Shown here: positions 1 through 10,242 of the stretch, piece by piece
How the letters are laid out: each line of letters starts with the position of its first letter
Position numbering within the stretch: position 1 is the first letter of the stretch
DNA from: Bacillaceae bacterium
Lineage (GTDB): Bacteria; Bacillota; Bacilli; Bacillales; Alkalibacillaceae
Assembly (NCBI GenBank): GCA_017656265.1
Contig: JACDOD010000013.1
Location: 1 to 64,000, forward strand
DNA length: 64,000 nt
Reading direction: 5' to 3'
Program-made: the position numbers and the translations under genes
The notes under the pieces: model-generated
The model's database searches: none
The model's input: the letters and a program-made list of their open reading frames with translations, nothing else
Told to the model about the DNA's origin: nothing

Positions 1-52
1 GCGCCGATGGTAGTTGGGGTCTTTCCCCTGCGAGAGTAGGACGCTGCCGGGC
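1..52 (+). rRNA. rrf: 5S ribosomal RNA, 3' part
   Basis: The first 52 bases match the 3' half of Bacillus 5S rRNA, including the GCGCCGATGGTAGT loop segment, the GGGG/CCCC helix and the GAGAGTAGGACGC stretch. The 5' part lies before the window. An intrinsic terminator follows at once, so this is the end of a ribosomal RNA operon. An rrn operon just upstream of ctsR is also the B. subtilis arrangement. The exact 3' end is inferred from homology. Confidence 0.95.
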
Positions 53-60
53 AAACGAAA

Positions 61-92
61 AAACCAGGAAGTTAAAAGCTTCCTGGTTTTTT
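61..92 (+). terminator. Intrinsic terminator of the rRNA operon
   Basis: An 11-bp perfect stem (AAACCAGGAAG with CTTCCTGGTTT) and a short loop are followed by a run of T. It lies 8 bases after the 5S sequence. Confidence 0.9.
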
Positions 93-652
93 GTATTTTA
101 TCTATATAATCCAGGACATGAAGTTCATATATTAAGATTAGTAACAGAGTTGGTGATGGACTCTTTCCCGGAAACTCAAAGGATCTGATACTGCTGACTC
201 GAACTATACAAAGATTCAGTGCCCCCTCGTTCTCAGAATATCATTATAGTACCGGAAGAAAACCGCATGATCACGAGTGGAGTTAAGCGATCCGGGGATT
301 GAGAGACGCCATTAGATCAGCGATAAAAAAACCGAACGCCAAACTCAGAATAACAATTCCAGACAGAAAAAAGCCAATGTCCATTTAGCCTATACCCGAT
401 CCAGCGGAATCTCTAAATATAATAATCATGTTTGAAATTAGTCATGATAGGAAATGTTTCATATATATGATATATTTATGGAATTAGTTTATTGAATTGA
501 GGAAAGCTTCGTTTAGTGTTTATGTATGCTCCATAGCAAAGCCAATCATCATATAAATGGTCATCCATTGCATAATAATGTTTTATATCGCTTCTGTAGA
601 ATCAGAAACATAAGGGCTGTTGATTACTTTCTAATTAAAGGGTGGGTTTAAC
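93..652. other. Gene-poor interval between rrn operon and mgtC-like gene
   Basis: I see no tRNA, no confident gene and no recognisable riboswitch here; in particular no M-box that would link the downstream MgtC-like gene to magnesium. The interval holds a short minus-strand reading frame (283-384) and an AT-rich perfect palindrome TCATATATATGA at 459-470. No convincing sigma-A promoter for the gene at 653 was found. Confidence 0.5.
283..384 (-). CDS. Possible 33-residue single-span membrane peptide
   Basis: On the minus strand an ATG at 384 opens a 33-codon frame ending in TAA at 283. The peptide starts MDIGFFLSG, has a continuous hydrophobic stretch of about 20 residues (roughly 4-22) and ends in a short polar tail, so it would look like a small inserted membrane protein. 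There is no strong ribosome-binding site, and T-rich minus-strand codons naturally give Phe and Leu. Chance remains the likeliest explanation; it is listed because it is the only small frame with a coherent physical character in this interval. Confidence 0.2.
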   Translation of the reverse strand: MDIGFFLSGIVILSLAFGFFIADLMASLNPRIA

Positions 653-1351
653 GTGGAAGATGTTCTATTATGGCTGGGAAAAGACTTTGATACGATGACC
701 TATCGGATTTTAACGGCTGCTGTTTTGAGCGGGCTGATCGGATTTGAGCGTGAATTAAAAAAACATTCAGCTGGATTCAGAACACATATTTTAGTTGGAG
801 TGGGGGCCTGTATTATGATGCTCATGTCGCTTTATGGTTTTGACGATTACTTAAATAAACATGAGAATATCAGGTTTGACCCGGCGAGAATTCCTTCCTA
901 TGTGATCAGTGGTATTGGTTTTTTGGGTGCTGGTACGATTATGGTTCACGGAATGACCATCCGGGGGTTAACAACTGCTGCATCAATCTGGACGGTAGCA
1001 GGAATTGGATTAATAGTCGGGGTTGGAATGTATCCAGAAGCGATTTTAGCCACTATCCTAGTATTGCTGAGCCTGGTGCTGCTGAACAATATTGAACGAA
1101 TGGTAACAGGCCGTAAAAATAAGCATCATATTTTTCTCACGATCCAGCAGGATGTAAAAATAGCTGATATCTTAGAAGTATTTGATAAACTGAATTTGTC
1201 TATAAAAAAATTGGAAGTTGAAACGGAAAGTGTCGATGAACGCAACATAACTGTCGAATTGGAGCAGGATCAGGATCTTGATCATGAACAGTTCATTGAA
1301 CATATATCAAAAATCCCCCATATCAAATATTCATTTGAAAGGCAATCATAA
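653..1351 (+). CDS. MgtC/SapB family membrane protein
   Basis: A 232-residue protein starting at GTG 653 behind AAAGGGTGGG. Residues 1-150 hold about five hydrophobic spans with the family hallmarks GLIGFERE near 27-34, GFRTHILVGVGA near 41-52 and GIGFLGAGTI near 87-96. Residues from about 155 form a soluble ACT-like tail. MgtC relatives are inner-membrane proteins linked to magnesium homeostasis and modulation of the F-ATPase or Mg transporters; the exact role of non-virulence homologs such as this one is not settled. The gene is single, ends in its own terminator and is not part of the ctsR operon. Confidence 0.88.
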   Translation: MEDVLLWLGKDFDTMTYRILTAAVLSGLIGFERELKKHSAGFRTHILVGVGACIMMLMSLYGFDDYLNKHENIRFDPARIPSYVISGIGFLGAGTIMVHGMTIRGLTTAASIWTVAGIGLIVGVGMYPEAILATILVLLSLVLLNNIERMVTGRKNKHHIFLTIQQDVKIADILEVFDKLNLSIKKLEVETESVDERNITVELEQDQDLDHEQFIEHISKIPHIKYSFERQS

Positions 1352-1371
1352 AGAAAACAGGATAAATGTAG

Positions 1372-1405
1372 CCTCTCTGTCTAGACTATAGCAGAGAGGT
1401 TTTTC
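1372..1405 (+). terminator. Intrinsic terminator after the MgtC-like gene
   Basis: An 8-bp perfect stem, CCTCTCTG (1372-1379) with CAGAGAGG (1392-1399), is followed by TTTTTC. It separates the MgtC-like gene from the ctsR operon. Confidence 0.88.
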
Positions 1406-1564
1406 GTTATTCTAAGAACACAGTTAGTTAAACTGCCTGTACACCTTTCCTCCATCCAGTCTAAAAATGAGCCAAATGACCTCAACTATTAAAAGAGATT
1501 CGTTATCCTTTTTATATTTTTTTAATCAGGGGTTAAAAAAATTCATAAAATACAAAAGCAAAAT

Positions 1565-1594
1565 GTTTGAAACCTGATTTAAAGTGGGTATAAT
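1565..1594 (+). promoter_or_regulatory. Overlapping sigma-A and sigma-B type promoters of the ctsR operon
   Basis: TTGAAA (1567-1572), 16 bases, TATAAT (1589-1594) reads as a sigma-A promoter. The same stretch reads as GTTTGA (1565-1570), 15 bases, GGGTAT (1586-1591), close to the Bacillus sigma-B consensus GTTTAA/GGGTAT. Dual sigma-A/sigma-B control of the clpC operon is established in B. subtilis. The sigma-B reading is inference from consensus matching. Confidence 0.75.
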
Positions 1595-1602
1595 AAAAGT
1601 AA

Positions 1603-1625
1603 AGTCAAAGATAGTCAAAGTCAAA
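1603..1625 (+). promoter_or_regulatory. CtsR operator, tandem heptads
   Basis: Two AGTCAAA heptads (1603-1609 and 1613-1619) are separated by GAT, and a third overlapping copy starts at 1619. This matches the CtsR direct-repeat consensus (A/G)GTCAAA-NAN-(A/G)GTCAAA. The sites cover the expected transcription start just after the -10 box, so bound CtsR would block initiation and the operon would be autoregulated. Confidence 0.88.
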
Positions 1626-1663
1626 AATGAAAATTTGATTTTTTTGATTAAGGAGGAGGGAAG

Positions 1664-2134
1664 ATGCGGAATATATCCGATATTATCGAAGAATATTTGA
1701 AGAAAATTATAAAGGCAAGTCAGGAAAACGCCATTGAAATTAAACGGAGTGAAGTTGCTGACCGTTTTCAGTGTGTTCCATCTCAAATTAATTATGTTAT
1801 CAATACCCGTTTTACTTTGGAAAAGGGCTATATTGTGGAAAGTAAGCGTGGCGGAGGGGGATATATCCGTATCATTCGTGTCAGACCTCAAAAAAAATCT
1901 GAACTAATTGATGAATTGATTGAACTGGCAAAACCAGAAGTGTCACAGCAAGTCAGTTTTAACATGATTGAACGGCTTCTGGAAGAAAAGTTGATTACCC
2001 CCCGGGAAGCAAAGCTCATGATAAATGCTTTGAAAAGAGAGGTTTTGACCATACAGCTGCCGGATAGGGATAAGCTGCGTTCGCAAATTTTAACAGCCAT
2101 GTTGTCAACATTGAAATATAACAGAGGGGAGTGA
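1664..2134 (+). CDS. ctsR: Transcriptional repressor CtsR
   Basis: A 156-residue class III heat-shock repressor. The N-terminal half is a winged helix with a glycine-rich wing, RGGGGY at residues 62-67. The arginine at 62 is the wing residue that McsB phosphorylates in related CtsR to release DNA. The C-terminal half is a helical dimerisation domain. The start follows AGGAGGAGGG at 1651-1660. It heads ctsR-mcsA-mcsB-clpC and has its own operator in the leader, so autorepression is expected. Confidence 0.97.
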   Translation: MRNISDIIEEYLKKIIKASQENAIEIKRSEVADRFQCVPSQINYVINTRFTLEKGYIVESKRGGGGYIRIIRVRPQKKSELIDELIELAKPEVSQQVSFNMIERLLEEKLITPREAKLMINALKREVLTIQLPDRDKLRSQILTAMLSTLKYNRGE

Positions 2135-2137
2135 TTA

Positions 2138-2692
2138 ATGATGGAATGTCAAGAGTGCCATCAGCGCCCTGCAAGTGTACACTTCACTCAGGTCATCAAC
2201 GGAAATAAAACAGAGGTCCATTTGTGTGAACAGTGTGCACAGGAAAAAGGTTATATGATGGATCAGTTTGATGGAAATTTTTCTATTGGGAATCTGTTAT
2301 CAGGTTTGTTTAACTTTGATTCTTCACCACTAACCAGTGGTGGTCATTCATCTCCCTTTACAACAGTAGAAGGACTCAAGTGTGAAAAGTGTGGACTCAC
2401 TTATGGAGAGTTTACAAAAACAGGGAAATTTGGCTGTGCCCATTGCTATCAAACCTTTGATGATCGTATAGACCCAATTCTTCGCCGTGTACACAGCGGA
2501 AACACACGTCATAGCGGAAAAATTCCTAAACGCATAGGAGGAAATTTGCATCTTCAGCGGGAATTGGAACGGTATAAAGAAGAACTGCAGGAATTAATTC
2601 AGAAGGAAGAATTCGAAAAGGCAGCGATGATTAGAGATAAGATCCGTTCTTTGGAAAAAGAATTAAAACGCAGCAAGGACGGTGAACAGTAA
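2138..2692 (+). CDS. mcsA: McsA, zinc-binding activator of McsB
   Basis: A 184-residue protein with four CXXC pairs (C4/C7, C30/C33, C82/C85, C100/C103), expected to bind two zinc ions, and a C-terminal UVR-type helical hairpin at about 138-173. In Bacillus, McsA activates the arginine kinase McsB and helps target CtsR and other clients to ClpC. ATG 2138 lies 8 bases after GAGGGG; a second ATG at 2141 would change one residue only. Its stop overlaps the mcsB start (TAATG), implying translational coupling. Confidence 0.95.
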   Translation: MMECQECHQRPASVHFTQVINGNKTEVHLCEQCAQEKGYMMDQFDGNFSIGNLLSGLFNFDSSPLTSGGHSSPFTTVEGLKCEKCGLTYGEFTKTGKFGCAHCYQTFDDRIDPILRRVHSGNTRHSGKIPKRIGGNLHLQRELERYKEELQELIQKEEFEKAAMIRDKIRSLEKELKRSKDGEQ

Positions 2693-3759
2693 TGTCATTA
2701 CCACAGTTTATCAATGAAGCTGTGAGTCCATGGATGAAGGAAAATGGGCCGGACAGTGATATTGTACTAAGCAGCCGAATCCGGCTTGCCCGAAATTTTG
2801 CCCATGTTCCGTTTCCGGTTGCAGCGAGTGATGAATCCTTAGAAAAAGTACTGGAGTTTTTTAAACAGGAGTTTGAACATCAGACATTTGGCAATTATCA
2901 CAATCTGGAATGGGTCAGAATGTCTGAGTTAAAGCCAATTGAAAAGCGGGTTCTGGTCGAAAAGCATCTCATCAGCCCCCATCTGGCGGATAATAACGAG
3001 ACGGGAGCTGCGTTAATTTCTCATAATGAACAGGTTTCTGTCATGATTAATGAAGAAGACCATATTCGTATTCAGCTGTATTATCCAGGGATGCAGCTGG
3101 AAAAAGCACTGGAACAGGCATCAGAATTTGATGACTGGCTGGAAGAAAAAATCGATTATGCTTTTGATGAAAAAAGGGGTTATCTAACGAGCTGCCCAAC
3201 TAACGTGGGTACGGGCATGAGGGCATCGGTGATGATGCATTTGCCGGCTCTTGTAATGACGCAGCAAATGAATCAGGTGATTCCAGCGATTAATCAGCTT
3301 GGTTTAGTGGTAAGAGGAATATATGGAGAAGGCAGTGAAGCTCTGGGGAATATATTTCAGATTTCAAATCAGATTACCCTTGGAAAGTCGGAAAGAGACA
3401 TTGTAGAAGATTTGAAAAGCGTGGTGCAGCAGCTCATCGAAAGAGAGCGGAAAGCACGTCAGCTGATAATGAGCCAATCAGGGATTCAACTTGAGGATAA
3501 AATATTCAGATCTTATGGTGTGTTAGCATACAGCAGAGTGATCGAGTCCAAGGAGGCTTCCAAATGCCTGTCCGATGTAAGGCTGGGCATTGATCTGGGA
3601 CTCATTCAAAATGTTTCTAAAACAATTTTAAACGAATTGATGGTATTAACACAGCCAGGATTTTTACAGCAATATGCCGGTAAGGCTCTTTCTCCGGAAG
3701 AGAGAGATGTAAGAAGAGCAGAATTAATACGAGAAAGAATGAAATTAGAAAACGAATAG
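2692..3759 (+). CDS. mcsB: Protein arginine kinase McsB
   Basis: A 355-residue phosphagen-kinase-fold enzyme that phosphorylates arginines on proteins, marking them for ClpCP and inactivating CtsR. Visible family features are the phosphate-binding SSRIRLARN near 27-35, the acidic INEEDH segment near 119-124, [12 protein letters not shown] with the catalytic-pocket Cys168, and the [12 protein letters not shown] loop. The C-terminal third is the helical domain that recognises phosphoarginine. It overlaps the mcsA stop by one base. Confidence 0.97.
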   Translation: MSLPQFINEAVSPWMKENGPDSDIVLSSRIRLARNFAHVPFPVAASDESLEKVLEFFKQEFEHQTFGNYHNLEWVRMSELKPIEKRVLVEKHLISPHLADNNETGAALISHNEQVSVMINEEDHIRIQLYYPGMQLEKALEQASEFDDWLEEKIDYAFDEKRGYLTSCPTNVGTGMRASVMMHLPALVMTQQMNQVIPAINQLGLVVRGIYGEGSEALGNIFQISNQITLGKSERDIVEDLKSVVQQLIERERKARQLIMSQSGIQLEDKIFRSYGVLAYSRVIESKEASKCLSDVRLGIDLGLIQNVSKTILNELMVLTQPGFLQQYAGKALSPEERDVRRAELIRERMKLENE

Positions 3760-3773
3760 GGAGGTAGATGTGT

Positions 3774-6200
3774 ATGATGTTTGGCCGTTTTACTGAACGT
3801 GCACAAAAAGTGTTAGCTTTAGCCCAGGAGGAAGCCGTGCGTTTAGGTCATAACAATATTGGAACTGAACATATTTTACTCGGTCTTGTACGAGAAGGGG
3901 AAGGAATTGCTGCCAAAGCTCTCGGTGCATTAAATGTAAAAGCCGATCAAATTCAAAAAGAGGTTGAACAGTTAATTGGAACCGGACAGCAGGTCAGTCA
4001 GACGATTCACTATACGCCAAGGGCGAAAAAAGTAATTGAGCTGTCTATGGATGAAGCGAGAAAGCTGGGTCATTCTTATGTAGGAACTGAACATATTTTA
4101 CTTGGATTGATTCGAGAAGGAGAAGGAGTGGCAGCCAGGGTTTTAAATAATCTAGGCATCAGCCTGAATAAAGCCCGCCAGCAAGTACTGCAGCTGTTGG
4201 GAAGCAATGAATCTACATCAAGTCACCGGGGCAGCCGGCAGTCTGGCAATGCCAATACACCAACCCTTGATTCGCTGGCCAGAGACTTAACCTCTATCGC
4301 CAAAGAAGGCAATATTGACCCGGTTATTGGACGCAGCAAAGAAATTGAGCGGGTTATTCAAGTGCTGAGCCGCCGTACCAAAAACAACCCGGTATTAATC
4401 GGTGAACCGGGTGTAGGTAAGACAGCGATTGCAGAAGGATTGGCCCAGCAAATCGTCAATAATGAAGTGCCGGAAATTTTACGCGACAAACGGGTCATGA
4501 CACTGGATATGGGTACCGTTGTTGCCGGCACGAAGTATCGTGGTGAATTTGAGGACAGATTGAAAAAAGTAATGGAGGAAATTCGTCAGGCAGGCAATAT
4601 CATTCTGTTTATCGATGAACTTCATACGCTGATCGGTGCCGGCGGAGCAGAAGGGGCGATTGATGCGTCCAATATTTTGAAACCGGCTCTTGCCCGGGGC
4701 GAACTACAATGTATTGGAGCAACTACCTTAGATGAATATCGTAAATATATTGAAAAAGATGCTGCGTTAGAGCGCCGGTTCCAGCCAATTCAGGTGGATG
4801 AGCCGACTATTGAAGAATCTGTTCAAATTTTGCAGGGTCTGCGGGACCGTTACGAAGCTCACCATCGGGTAACGATTACAGACGAAGCCATTGATGCAGC
4901 TGTAAAGCTTTCTGACCGCTATATTACGGACAGATTCTTGCCGGATAAAGCGATTGACCTGATTGATGAAGCAGCATCCAAAGTGCGCCTGCGTTCTTAT
5001 ACGGCTCCGCCAAACTTAAAAGAGCTTGAGCAAAAATTAGATGAAGTGCGCAAAGAAAAGGATGCTGCTGTTCAGAGTCAGGAATTTGAAAAGGCTGCAT
5101 CTCTGAGAGATAAAGAACAGCGCCTTCGTGAAGAATTAGAAAAAACAGAAAATGAGTGGAAAGAGAAGCAGGGTCAGGAAAGTTCAGAAGTGACAACGGA
5201 AGATATCGCTAATGTAGTGGCCAGCTGGACCGGTGTTCCGGTATCCAAGCTGCAGAAAGATGAAAGTGAACGTCTGTTAAATATGGAAGATATTCTGCAT
5301 AGCCGTGTCATCGGACAGGAAGAAGCTGTAAAAGCTATTTCCAAAGCGATTCGCCGTGCCCGGGCTGGACTGAAGGATCCGAAACGCCCGATTGGCTCCT
5401 TCATTTTCCTTGGACCAACCGGCGTAGGTAAAACAGAATTAGCCCGTGCCCTGGCAGAAGCCATGTTTGGTGACGAGGATGCGATGATCAGAATTGATAT
5501 GTCTGAATACATGGAGAAACACTCCACTTCTCGTCTGGTAGGGTCACCTCCAGGATACGTAGGTTATGAAGAAGGCGGACAGTTGACTGAAAAAGTACGC
5601 AGAAAGCCATATTCTGTCGTTCTTCTCGATGAAATTGAAAAAGCACACCCTGAAGTATTTAACATTCTGTTGCAGGTACTGGAAGACGGCCGCCTGACCG
5701 ATTCTAAAGGCCGTACCGTAGATTTTAGAAATACTATTTTGATCATGACGTCCAACGTCGGTGCTCAGGAACTGCGCCGCAACAAATATGTCGGATTTAA
5801 TTTAGGCGATGAAGAACATGATTATAAAGACATGAAGTCGAAGGTCATGGATGAACTGAAGAAAGCTTTCCGTCCAGAATTCTTAAACCGAATTGATGAA
5901 ATTATTGTCTTCCATTCACTGGAACAAAAGCATCTTAAACAGATTGTCAAATTGATGGCGGATCAGCTGCGGAAACGTTTAATGGAACAGGATATCGAAT
6001 TTGAGCTGACCGATGAAGCCATTGATAAAATCGCAGAAGAGGGAACTGATTTAGAGTACGGAGCCCGCCCGCTGCGCAGGGCTATTCAGAAAAATGTTGA
6101 AGACTTGCTTTCTGAAGAATTACTGAAAGGAACGATCGAAAAAGGCCAAAAAGTCAAAATCGATGTGGATGGTGAAGGGAAATTTGTGGTTTCCCAGTAA
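3774..6200 (+). CDS. clpC: ATP-dependent Clp protease ATPase subunit ClpC
   Basis: A Hsp100 unfoldase of about 808 residues. It has two N-terminal Clp repeats (1-145), a first AAA+ domain with GEPGVGKTA near 210, an M-domain coiled coil near 410-470 with the UVR-like motif that adaptors contact, and a second AAA+ domain with GPTGVGKTE near 547. With ClpP, encoded elsewhere, it degrades adaptor-delivered proteins. An ATG at 3768 is only 3 bases from the AGGGAGG site; ATG 3774 has good spacing and gives MMFGRF as in B. subtilis ClpC, so it is preferred. It closes the ctsR operon. Confidence 0.96.
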   Translation: MMFGRFTERAQKVLALAQEEAVRLGHNNIGTEHILLGLVREGEGIAAKALGALNVKADQIQKEVEQLIGTGQQVSQTIHYTPRAKKVIELSMDEARKLGHSYVGTEHILLGLIREGEGVAARVLNNLGISLNKARQQVLQLLGSNESTSSHRGSRQSGNANTPTLDSLARDLTSIAKEGNIDPVIGRSKEIERVIQVLSRRTKNNPVLIGEPGVGKTAIAEGLAQQIVNNEVPEILRDKRVMTLDMGTVVAGTKYRGEFEDRLKKVMEEIRQAGNIILFIDELHTLIGAGGAEGAIDASNILKPALARGELQCIGATTLDEYRKYIEKDAALERRFQPIQVDEPTIEESVQILQGLRDRYEAHHRVTITDEAIDAAVKLSDRYITDRFLPDKAIDLIDEAASKVRLRSYTAPPNLKELEQKLDEVRKEKDAAVQSQEFEKAASLRDKEQRLREELEKTENEWKEKQGQESSEVTTEDIANVVASWTGVPVSKLQKDESERLLNMEDILHSRVIGQEEAVKAISKAIRRARAGLKDPKRPIGSFIFLGPTGVGKTELARALAEAMFGDEDAMIRIDMSEYMEKHSTSRLVGSPPGYVGYEEGGQLTEKVRRKPYSVVLLDEIEKAHPEVFNILLQVLEDGRLTDSKGRTVDFRNTILIMTSNVGAQELRRNKYVGFNLGDEEHDYKDMKSKVMDELKKAFRPEFLNRIDEIIVFHSLEQKHLKQIVKLMADQLRKRLMEQDIEFELTDEAIDKIAEEGTDLEYGARPLRRAIQKNVEDLLSEELLKGTIEKGQKVKIDVDGEGKFVVSQ

Positions 6201-6236
6201 CGAAATCCTGTTTTCAGCTGATTTTGACAGGGGAAA

Positions 6237-6265
6237 ACGGAAGGTGTATGCCTTCCGTTTTTTTA
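6237..6265 (+). terminator. Intrinsic terminator after clpC
   Basis: An 8-bp stem, ACGGAAGG (6237-6244) with CCTTCCGT (6251-6258), is followed by seven T. It ends the ctsR operon and implies that radA has its own promoter or depends on read-through. Confidence 0.9.
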
Positions 6266-6364
6266 TGCAAAGAACGTATAATGTTATAAAGCTTATAAAA
6301 AAATGTAACATTTGTTTACGTTATTCGTATAAGTTTTTAAAAGTACGTTTAAAAGGGGGATATT

Positions 6365-7741
6365 ATGCCAAAAACAAAAATAAAATATATATGTCAGGGA
6401 TGTGGCTACGAATCACCAAAATGGATGGGAAAATGCCCCGGTTGTCATCAGTGGAATACGATGACCGAAGAAAAAGAAAAAATGGTGTCGTCTCGCCATT
6501 CCATCGGCCAGAGTTCTGTCAAAAAGAAATCTAAACCCGAGTCCATCACGGCCATCGAGTCCAGAGAGGAAATGAGAATTCCGACCGACATGCCAGAACT
6601 GAATCGGGTGCTGGGGGGAGGCATCGTGCCAGGATCATTAGTGTTGATTGGTGGTGATCCTGGGATCGGAAAGTCCACCTTGCTGTTACAAGTCTCCTCG
6701 CAGCTTGCAAAAAAACCGCTCAAAGTACTTTATGTCTCTGGGGAGGAATCCACCAGACAGACGAAGCTGAGAGCTGACCGCTTAGGAATTGATGTGGAAG
6801 ATCTTTTCGTAATGGCCGAAACAAACTTGCAGGAAGTGGCGAATGTTATAGATGAGATGAATCCCGGACTGGTCATTATTGATTCCATTCAGACAGTCTA
6901 TCAGGAAGAAATATCCTCTGCGCCCGGGAGTGTTTCACAGGTTCGGGAATGTACCGGGCATTTAATGCGTATAGCTAAGGGTAAGGGAATTCCTATTTTT
7001 ATTGTTGGTCATGTCACAAAGGAAGGAGCGATCGCGGGCCCGCGCCTGTTGGAGCATATGGTCGACACCGTGCTGTATTTTGAAGGAGAACGGCATCACA
7101 CCTACCGTATTTTGCGCAGTGTCAAAAACCGTTTCGGCAGCACCCATGAAATGGGAATTTTTGAGATGAAAGAGCAGGGACTGCAAGAAGTGACAAACCC
7201 GTCAGAAATTTTTCTGGAGGAGAGGTCTCAGGGGGTTGCGGGTTCAACGGTTGTTGCTTCCATGGAAGGTACCCGGCCGGTACTGGTGGAAATTCAAGCT
7301 TTGATTTCACCGGCAAGCTTTGGAAACCCAAGAAGGATGGCTACTGGCCTGGACCATAATCGGGTACCGCTGCTGATGGCGGTCCTGGAGAAGCGGGCTG
7401 GATTGTTGCTGCAAAACCAGGATGCCTATGTCAAGGTAGCAGGGGGAATGAAATTAGATGAGCCTGCCATTGATTTAGCTGTAGCGATCAGCATTGCTTC
7501 CAGTTTCCGGGATCAGCCCACAAGACCTGATGATATTTTAGTCGGGGAAGTTGGGCTTACCGGTGAAGTCAGAAGAGTATCCAGAATTGAGCAGAGGATA
7601 CAGGAAGCTGCTAAGCTTGGGTTTAAAAGGGCGATTGTTCCAGAGAAAAATTTAAGCGGATGGACGCAGCCATCTTCAATCGAAATTATAGGAGTGCGTT
7701 CCGTACAGGAAGCTTTGCAGATTACGTTAGGAGGAGCCTAA
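6365..7741 (+). CDS. radA: DNA repair protein RadA
   Basis: A 458-residue RecA-like helicase that helps recombination intermediates mature. It has an N-terminal zinc finger (C10, C13, C24, C27), Walker [11 protein letters not shown] near 95, the RadA-specific KNRFG motif near 253, and a C-terminal Lon-protease-like domain without protease function. The start follows AAAGGGGG. No clear full promoter was found in the 100 bases after the clpC terminator, although a TATAAG box at 6328-6333 is possible. disA follows directly after the stop; RadA and DisA interact functionally in Bacillus. Confidence 0.96.
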   Translation: MPKTKIKYICQGCGYESPKWMGKCPGCHQWNTMTEEKEKMVSSRHSIGQSSVKKKSKPESITAIESREEMRIPTDMPELNRVLGGGIVPGSLVLIGGDPGIGKSTLLLQVSSQLAKKPLKVLYVSGEESTRQTKLRADRLGIDVEDLFVMAETNLQEVANVIDEMNPGLVIIDSIQTVYQEEISSAPGSVSQVRECTGHLMRIAKGKGIPIFIVGHVTKEGAIAGPRLLEHMVDTVLYFEGERHHTYRILRSVKNRFGSTHEMGIFEMKEQGLQEVTNPSEIFLEERSQGVAGSTVVASMEGTRPVLVEIQALISPASFGNPRRMATGLDHNRVPLLMAVLEKRAGLLLQNQDAYVKVAGGMKLDEPAIDLAVAISIASSFRDQPTRPDDILVGEVGLTGEVRRVSRIEQRIQEAAKLGFKRAIVPEKNLSGWTQPSSIEIIGVRSVQEALQITLGGA

Positions 7742-8815
7742 ATGTATCCCCACAAAACTAAGAGGGCAAGTCTTCGGGACATTTTAACATTTGTTGCACC
7801 AGGAACTCCCCTTCGCGAGGGGATTGATAATGTTCTGAGGGCAAAAACAGGGGGATTAATCGTTTTGGGCAACAGTGAAAAGATCAAACATGTGGTGGAT
7901 GGAGGGTTTTCCATTTGTGCTCCGTTCTCGCCCGCTTATTTATATGAGCTGGCTAAAATGGATGGGGCTATTATTTTAAATGAAGATGGAACTGAAATTT
8001 TGTATGCCAATGCACAGCTCATACCCGACCCCGCAATTGGATCCAATGAAACGGGCATGCGGCATCGCACGGCAGAAAGGGTTGCGAGGCAGACTGGGAG
8101 CCTGGTCATCGCGATTTCACAGCGCCGCCATGTCATTACCCTCTATAAAGGAAATATCCGCTATGCTTTAAAGGAAATTGGCGTTATTTTAACGAAAGCC
8201 AATCAGGCTATTCAGACTCTCGAAAAGTACCGCAATGAACTAAATCAGTCTATCACCAATCTTGGGGCATTAGAATTTGAAGAGCTCGTTACCTTTCAAG
8301 AGGTGATTCAGGTTATGCACCGGGTGGAAATGGTGCTGCGCATAAAAAATGAAATTAATTCTTATGTAAATGAGCTGGGTACAGAGGGGCGTCTCATTGA
8401 ACTGCAGTTAAAGGAGTTAATTGCAAACATTGAGGAGGAAGCGGCACTTTTAATAAAAGATTATAGCCGGGAGCCGAATATCGATCCTGATTATATTTTA
8501 GGGGAGATTCAACAATCAACCGGAACGGAACTACTGGAGGATACTATGATTCTAAAAATATTAGGATACCCTGCTGCAACCAAAGTTGAGGAAGGGATTG
8601 TTCCCAGGGGTTATCGCATTTTGAGGAAAGTGCCCCGGCTGCCAGTATTAATTATTGAGCATTTAGTTCAGTATTTTAAAACCTTTAACCAAATCGTAAA
8701 AGCCTCTATAGATGATCTGATCCAGGTTGAAGGAGTGGGAGAGGTTCGGGCCAATAATATAAAAGAAGGACTTTCCCGCATTCAAGAACAATTATTTATT
8801 GACAGACATATATAG
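7742..8815 (+). CDS. disA: Diadenylate cyclase and DNA-scanning protein DisA
   Basis: A 357-residue protein making c-di-AMP from two ATP and monitoring branched DNA. The N-terminal DAC domain carries the catalytic DGA (74-76) and RHR (107-109) motifs. A helical spine follows, then a C-terminal helix-hairpin-helix domain, with [12 protein letters not shown] near 330. The start codon abuts the radA stop (TAA-ATG), so the two are cotranscribed and probably translationally coupled. Confidence 0.96.
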   Translation: MYPHKTKRASLRDILTFVAPGTPLREGIDNVLRAKTGGLIVLGNSEKIKHVVDGGFSICAPFSPAYLYELAKMDGAIILNEDGTEILYANAQLIPDPAIGSNETGMRHRTAERVARQTGSLVIAISQRRHVITLYKGNIRYALKEIGVILTKANQAIQTLEKYRNELNQSITNLGALEFEELVTFQEVIQVMHRVEMVLRIKNEINSYVNELGTEGRLIELQLKELIANIEEEAALLIKDYSREPNIDPDYILGEIQQSTGTELLEDTMILKILGYPAATKVEEGIVPRGYRILRKVPRLPVLIIEHLVQYFKTFNQIVKASIDDLIQVEGVGEVRANNIKEGLSRIQEQLFIDRHI

Positions 8816-8871
8816 CCTGTTACAAAATTGACACATTTTAAAAAGAGTGTTAATATAATTATTTAACATTT

Positions 8872-8900
8872 TTGACTGTACGTGTGAACCATGTTATAAT
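8872..8900 (+). promoter_or_regulatory. Sigma-A promoter of yacL
   Basis: TTGACT (8872-8877), 17 bases, TATAAT (8895-8900). A weaker upstream possibility is TTGACA at 8828-8833 with TAATAT at 8851. The start lies about 90 bases before yacL, so yacL can be transcribed independently of disA. Confidence 0.85.
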
Positions 8901-8992
8901 TATGTACTACCAATTATTTGAATTTTTTGTTTTGTATTTTTGATTATTTTTTATATTTATTGGTAATACTAGAAGGCAGGAGGTGACCTTTT

Positions 8993-10087
8993 GTGCTGAA
9001 AAAAATTGTTCAGCTGTTCATGATTGTTGCAGGAGGTACGATTGGATATTTGTATATTCCGCAGCTTCTGGGTCTCGTTGATATGTCATTGCCTGACTGG
9101 TTATTGACTCCATATGCAGGGCTGGTATTAGGTGCACTTATCTTATTCTTATTGACGTTCTGGCTGGTTGATTATATTGTTGGATTTCTGAGGTTTGTAG
9201 AAGAAACGCTTGTAAAAGTTCCTGTTACAGATTTGCTGTTTGGCAGTATCGGGTTGATTATCGGATTGATTATCGCATTTTTGGTAAATATCCCGTTAAA
9301 GGATATTAATATTGAACTAGTATCCCAGGTCATTCCTATTTTCCTCACGGTTATCTTAGGATACCTTGGTTTTCAGGTAGGCTTTAAGAGAAGGAATGAA
9401 TTTGTCAGTTTAATCTCCACTTCAAGACAAAAAAAGAAGTCTTTAGATGATGTAAAAGAAGAAGCAAAGGACCCATCGGTAAAACCTAAAATCCTTGATA
9501 CAAGTGTAATCATAGATGGAAGAATCGCAGATATTTGTCAGACCAGATTTTTAGAAGGAACCATTATTATTCCCCAGTTTGTTCTCGAGGAGCTTCAGCA
9601 TATTGCCGATTCCTCGGATGTATTGAAAAGAAATCGGGGCAGACGTGGTTTGGATGTATTAAATCGAATGCAAAAAGAATTAAATATAAATGTGGAAATT
9701 TATGAAGGCGATTTTGAAGAAGTTCATGAAGTAGACAGTAAACTGGTGAAATTGGCCAAGTTATTAAATGGTGTTTTGGTAACCAATGATTTTAATTTGA
9801 ATAAAGTTTGTGAATTTCAGCATGTTGAGGTTCTGAATATTAATGATTTGGCTAACGCAGTTAAGCCAATTGTTTTGCCTGGTGAAGAATTAAATGTCCA
9901 TGTGATTAAGGATGGAAAAGAAGAAAACCAGGGAGTGGCCTATCTGGATGACGGCACGATGATTGTAGTAGAAGAAGGCAAAGATTATATCGGCAAAACG
10001 ATTGAAGTGTTAGTGACAAGTGTATTGCAGACTTCTGCAGGAAGAATGATTTTTGCAAAACCAAAATTACTTGAAAAAGCCCTTTAA
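8993..10087 (+). CDS. yacL: PIN/TRAM domain membrane protein YacL
   Basis: A 364-residue protein starting at GTG 8993 behind AGGAGGTGA. The first 130 residues hold four hydrophobic spans. A PIN nuclease domain begins near residue 160 ([11 protein letters not shown], with the first acidic catalytic residue) and a TRAM-type nucleic-acid-binding segment occupies about 295-355. It is predicted to be a membrane-anchored ribonuclease of unknown substrate. Its place between disA and ispD is conserved in Bacillus. Confidence 0.9.
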   Translation: MLKKIVQLFMIVAGGTIGYLYIPQLLGLVDMSLPDWLLTPYAGLVLGALILFLLTFWLVDYIVGFLRFVEETLVKVPVTDLLFGSIGLIIGLIIAFLVNIPLKDINIELVSQVIPIFLTVILGYLGFQVGFKRRNEFVSLISTSRQKKKSLDDVKEEAKDPSVKPKILDTSVIIDGRIADICQTRFLEGTIIIPQFVLEELQHIADSSDVLKRNRGRRGLDVLNRMQKELNINVEIYEGDFEEVHEVDSKLVKLAKLLNGVLVTNDFNLNKVCEFQHVEVLNINDLANAVKPIVLPGEELNVHVIKDGKEENQGVAYLDDGTMIVVEEGKDYIGKTIEVLVTSVLQTSAGRMIFAKPKLLEKAL

Positions 10088-10114
10088 AAAAGGTATAAAC
10101 GTATAAGGAAGAAT

Positions 10115-10153
10115 AAAAGTGATAACAACATGGTTTGTTATCGCTTTTATTTC
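10115..10153. terminator. Long stem-loop after yacL
   Basis: AAAAGTGATAACAA (10115-10128) pairs with TTGTTATCGCTTTT (10135-10148) with one G-T wobble, followed by ATTTC. The T-run is imperfect on the plus strand and an A-run precedes the stem. A plus-strand terminator is likely. Confidence 0.7.
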
Positions 10154-10242
10154 TTTATGACCGAATAAAACGTAACATATAAGCATATCGCTGAAGGGTT
10201 TACTTGCACGTTTTTTATCATAATCAATAAGGGCTGAAGAGA

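Noticed and set aside
93-652. An M-box or other magnesium riboswitch before the MgtC-like gene
   Set aside because: No long conserved fold or terminator lies close to the gene, and no M-box sequence hallmark was recognised.
6163-6534. A 123-codon plus-strand frame spanning the clpC end, its terminator and the radA start
   Set aside because: It runs through a strong terminator, overlaps two conserved genes in another frame and has no recognisable protein features.
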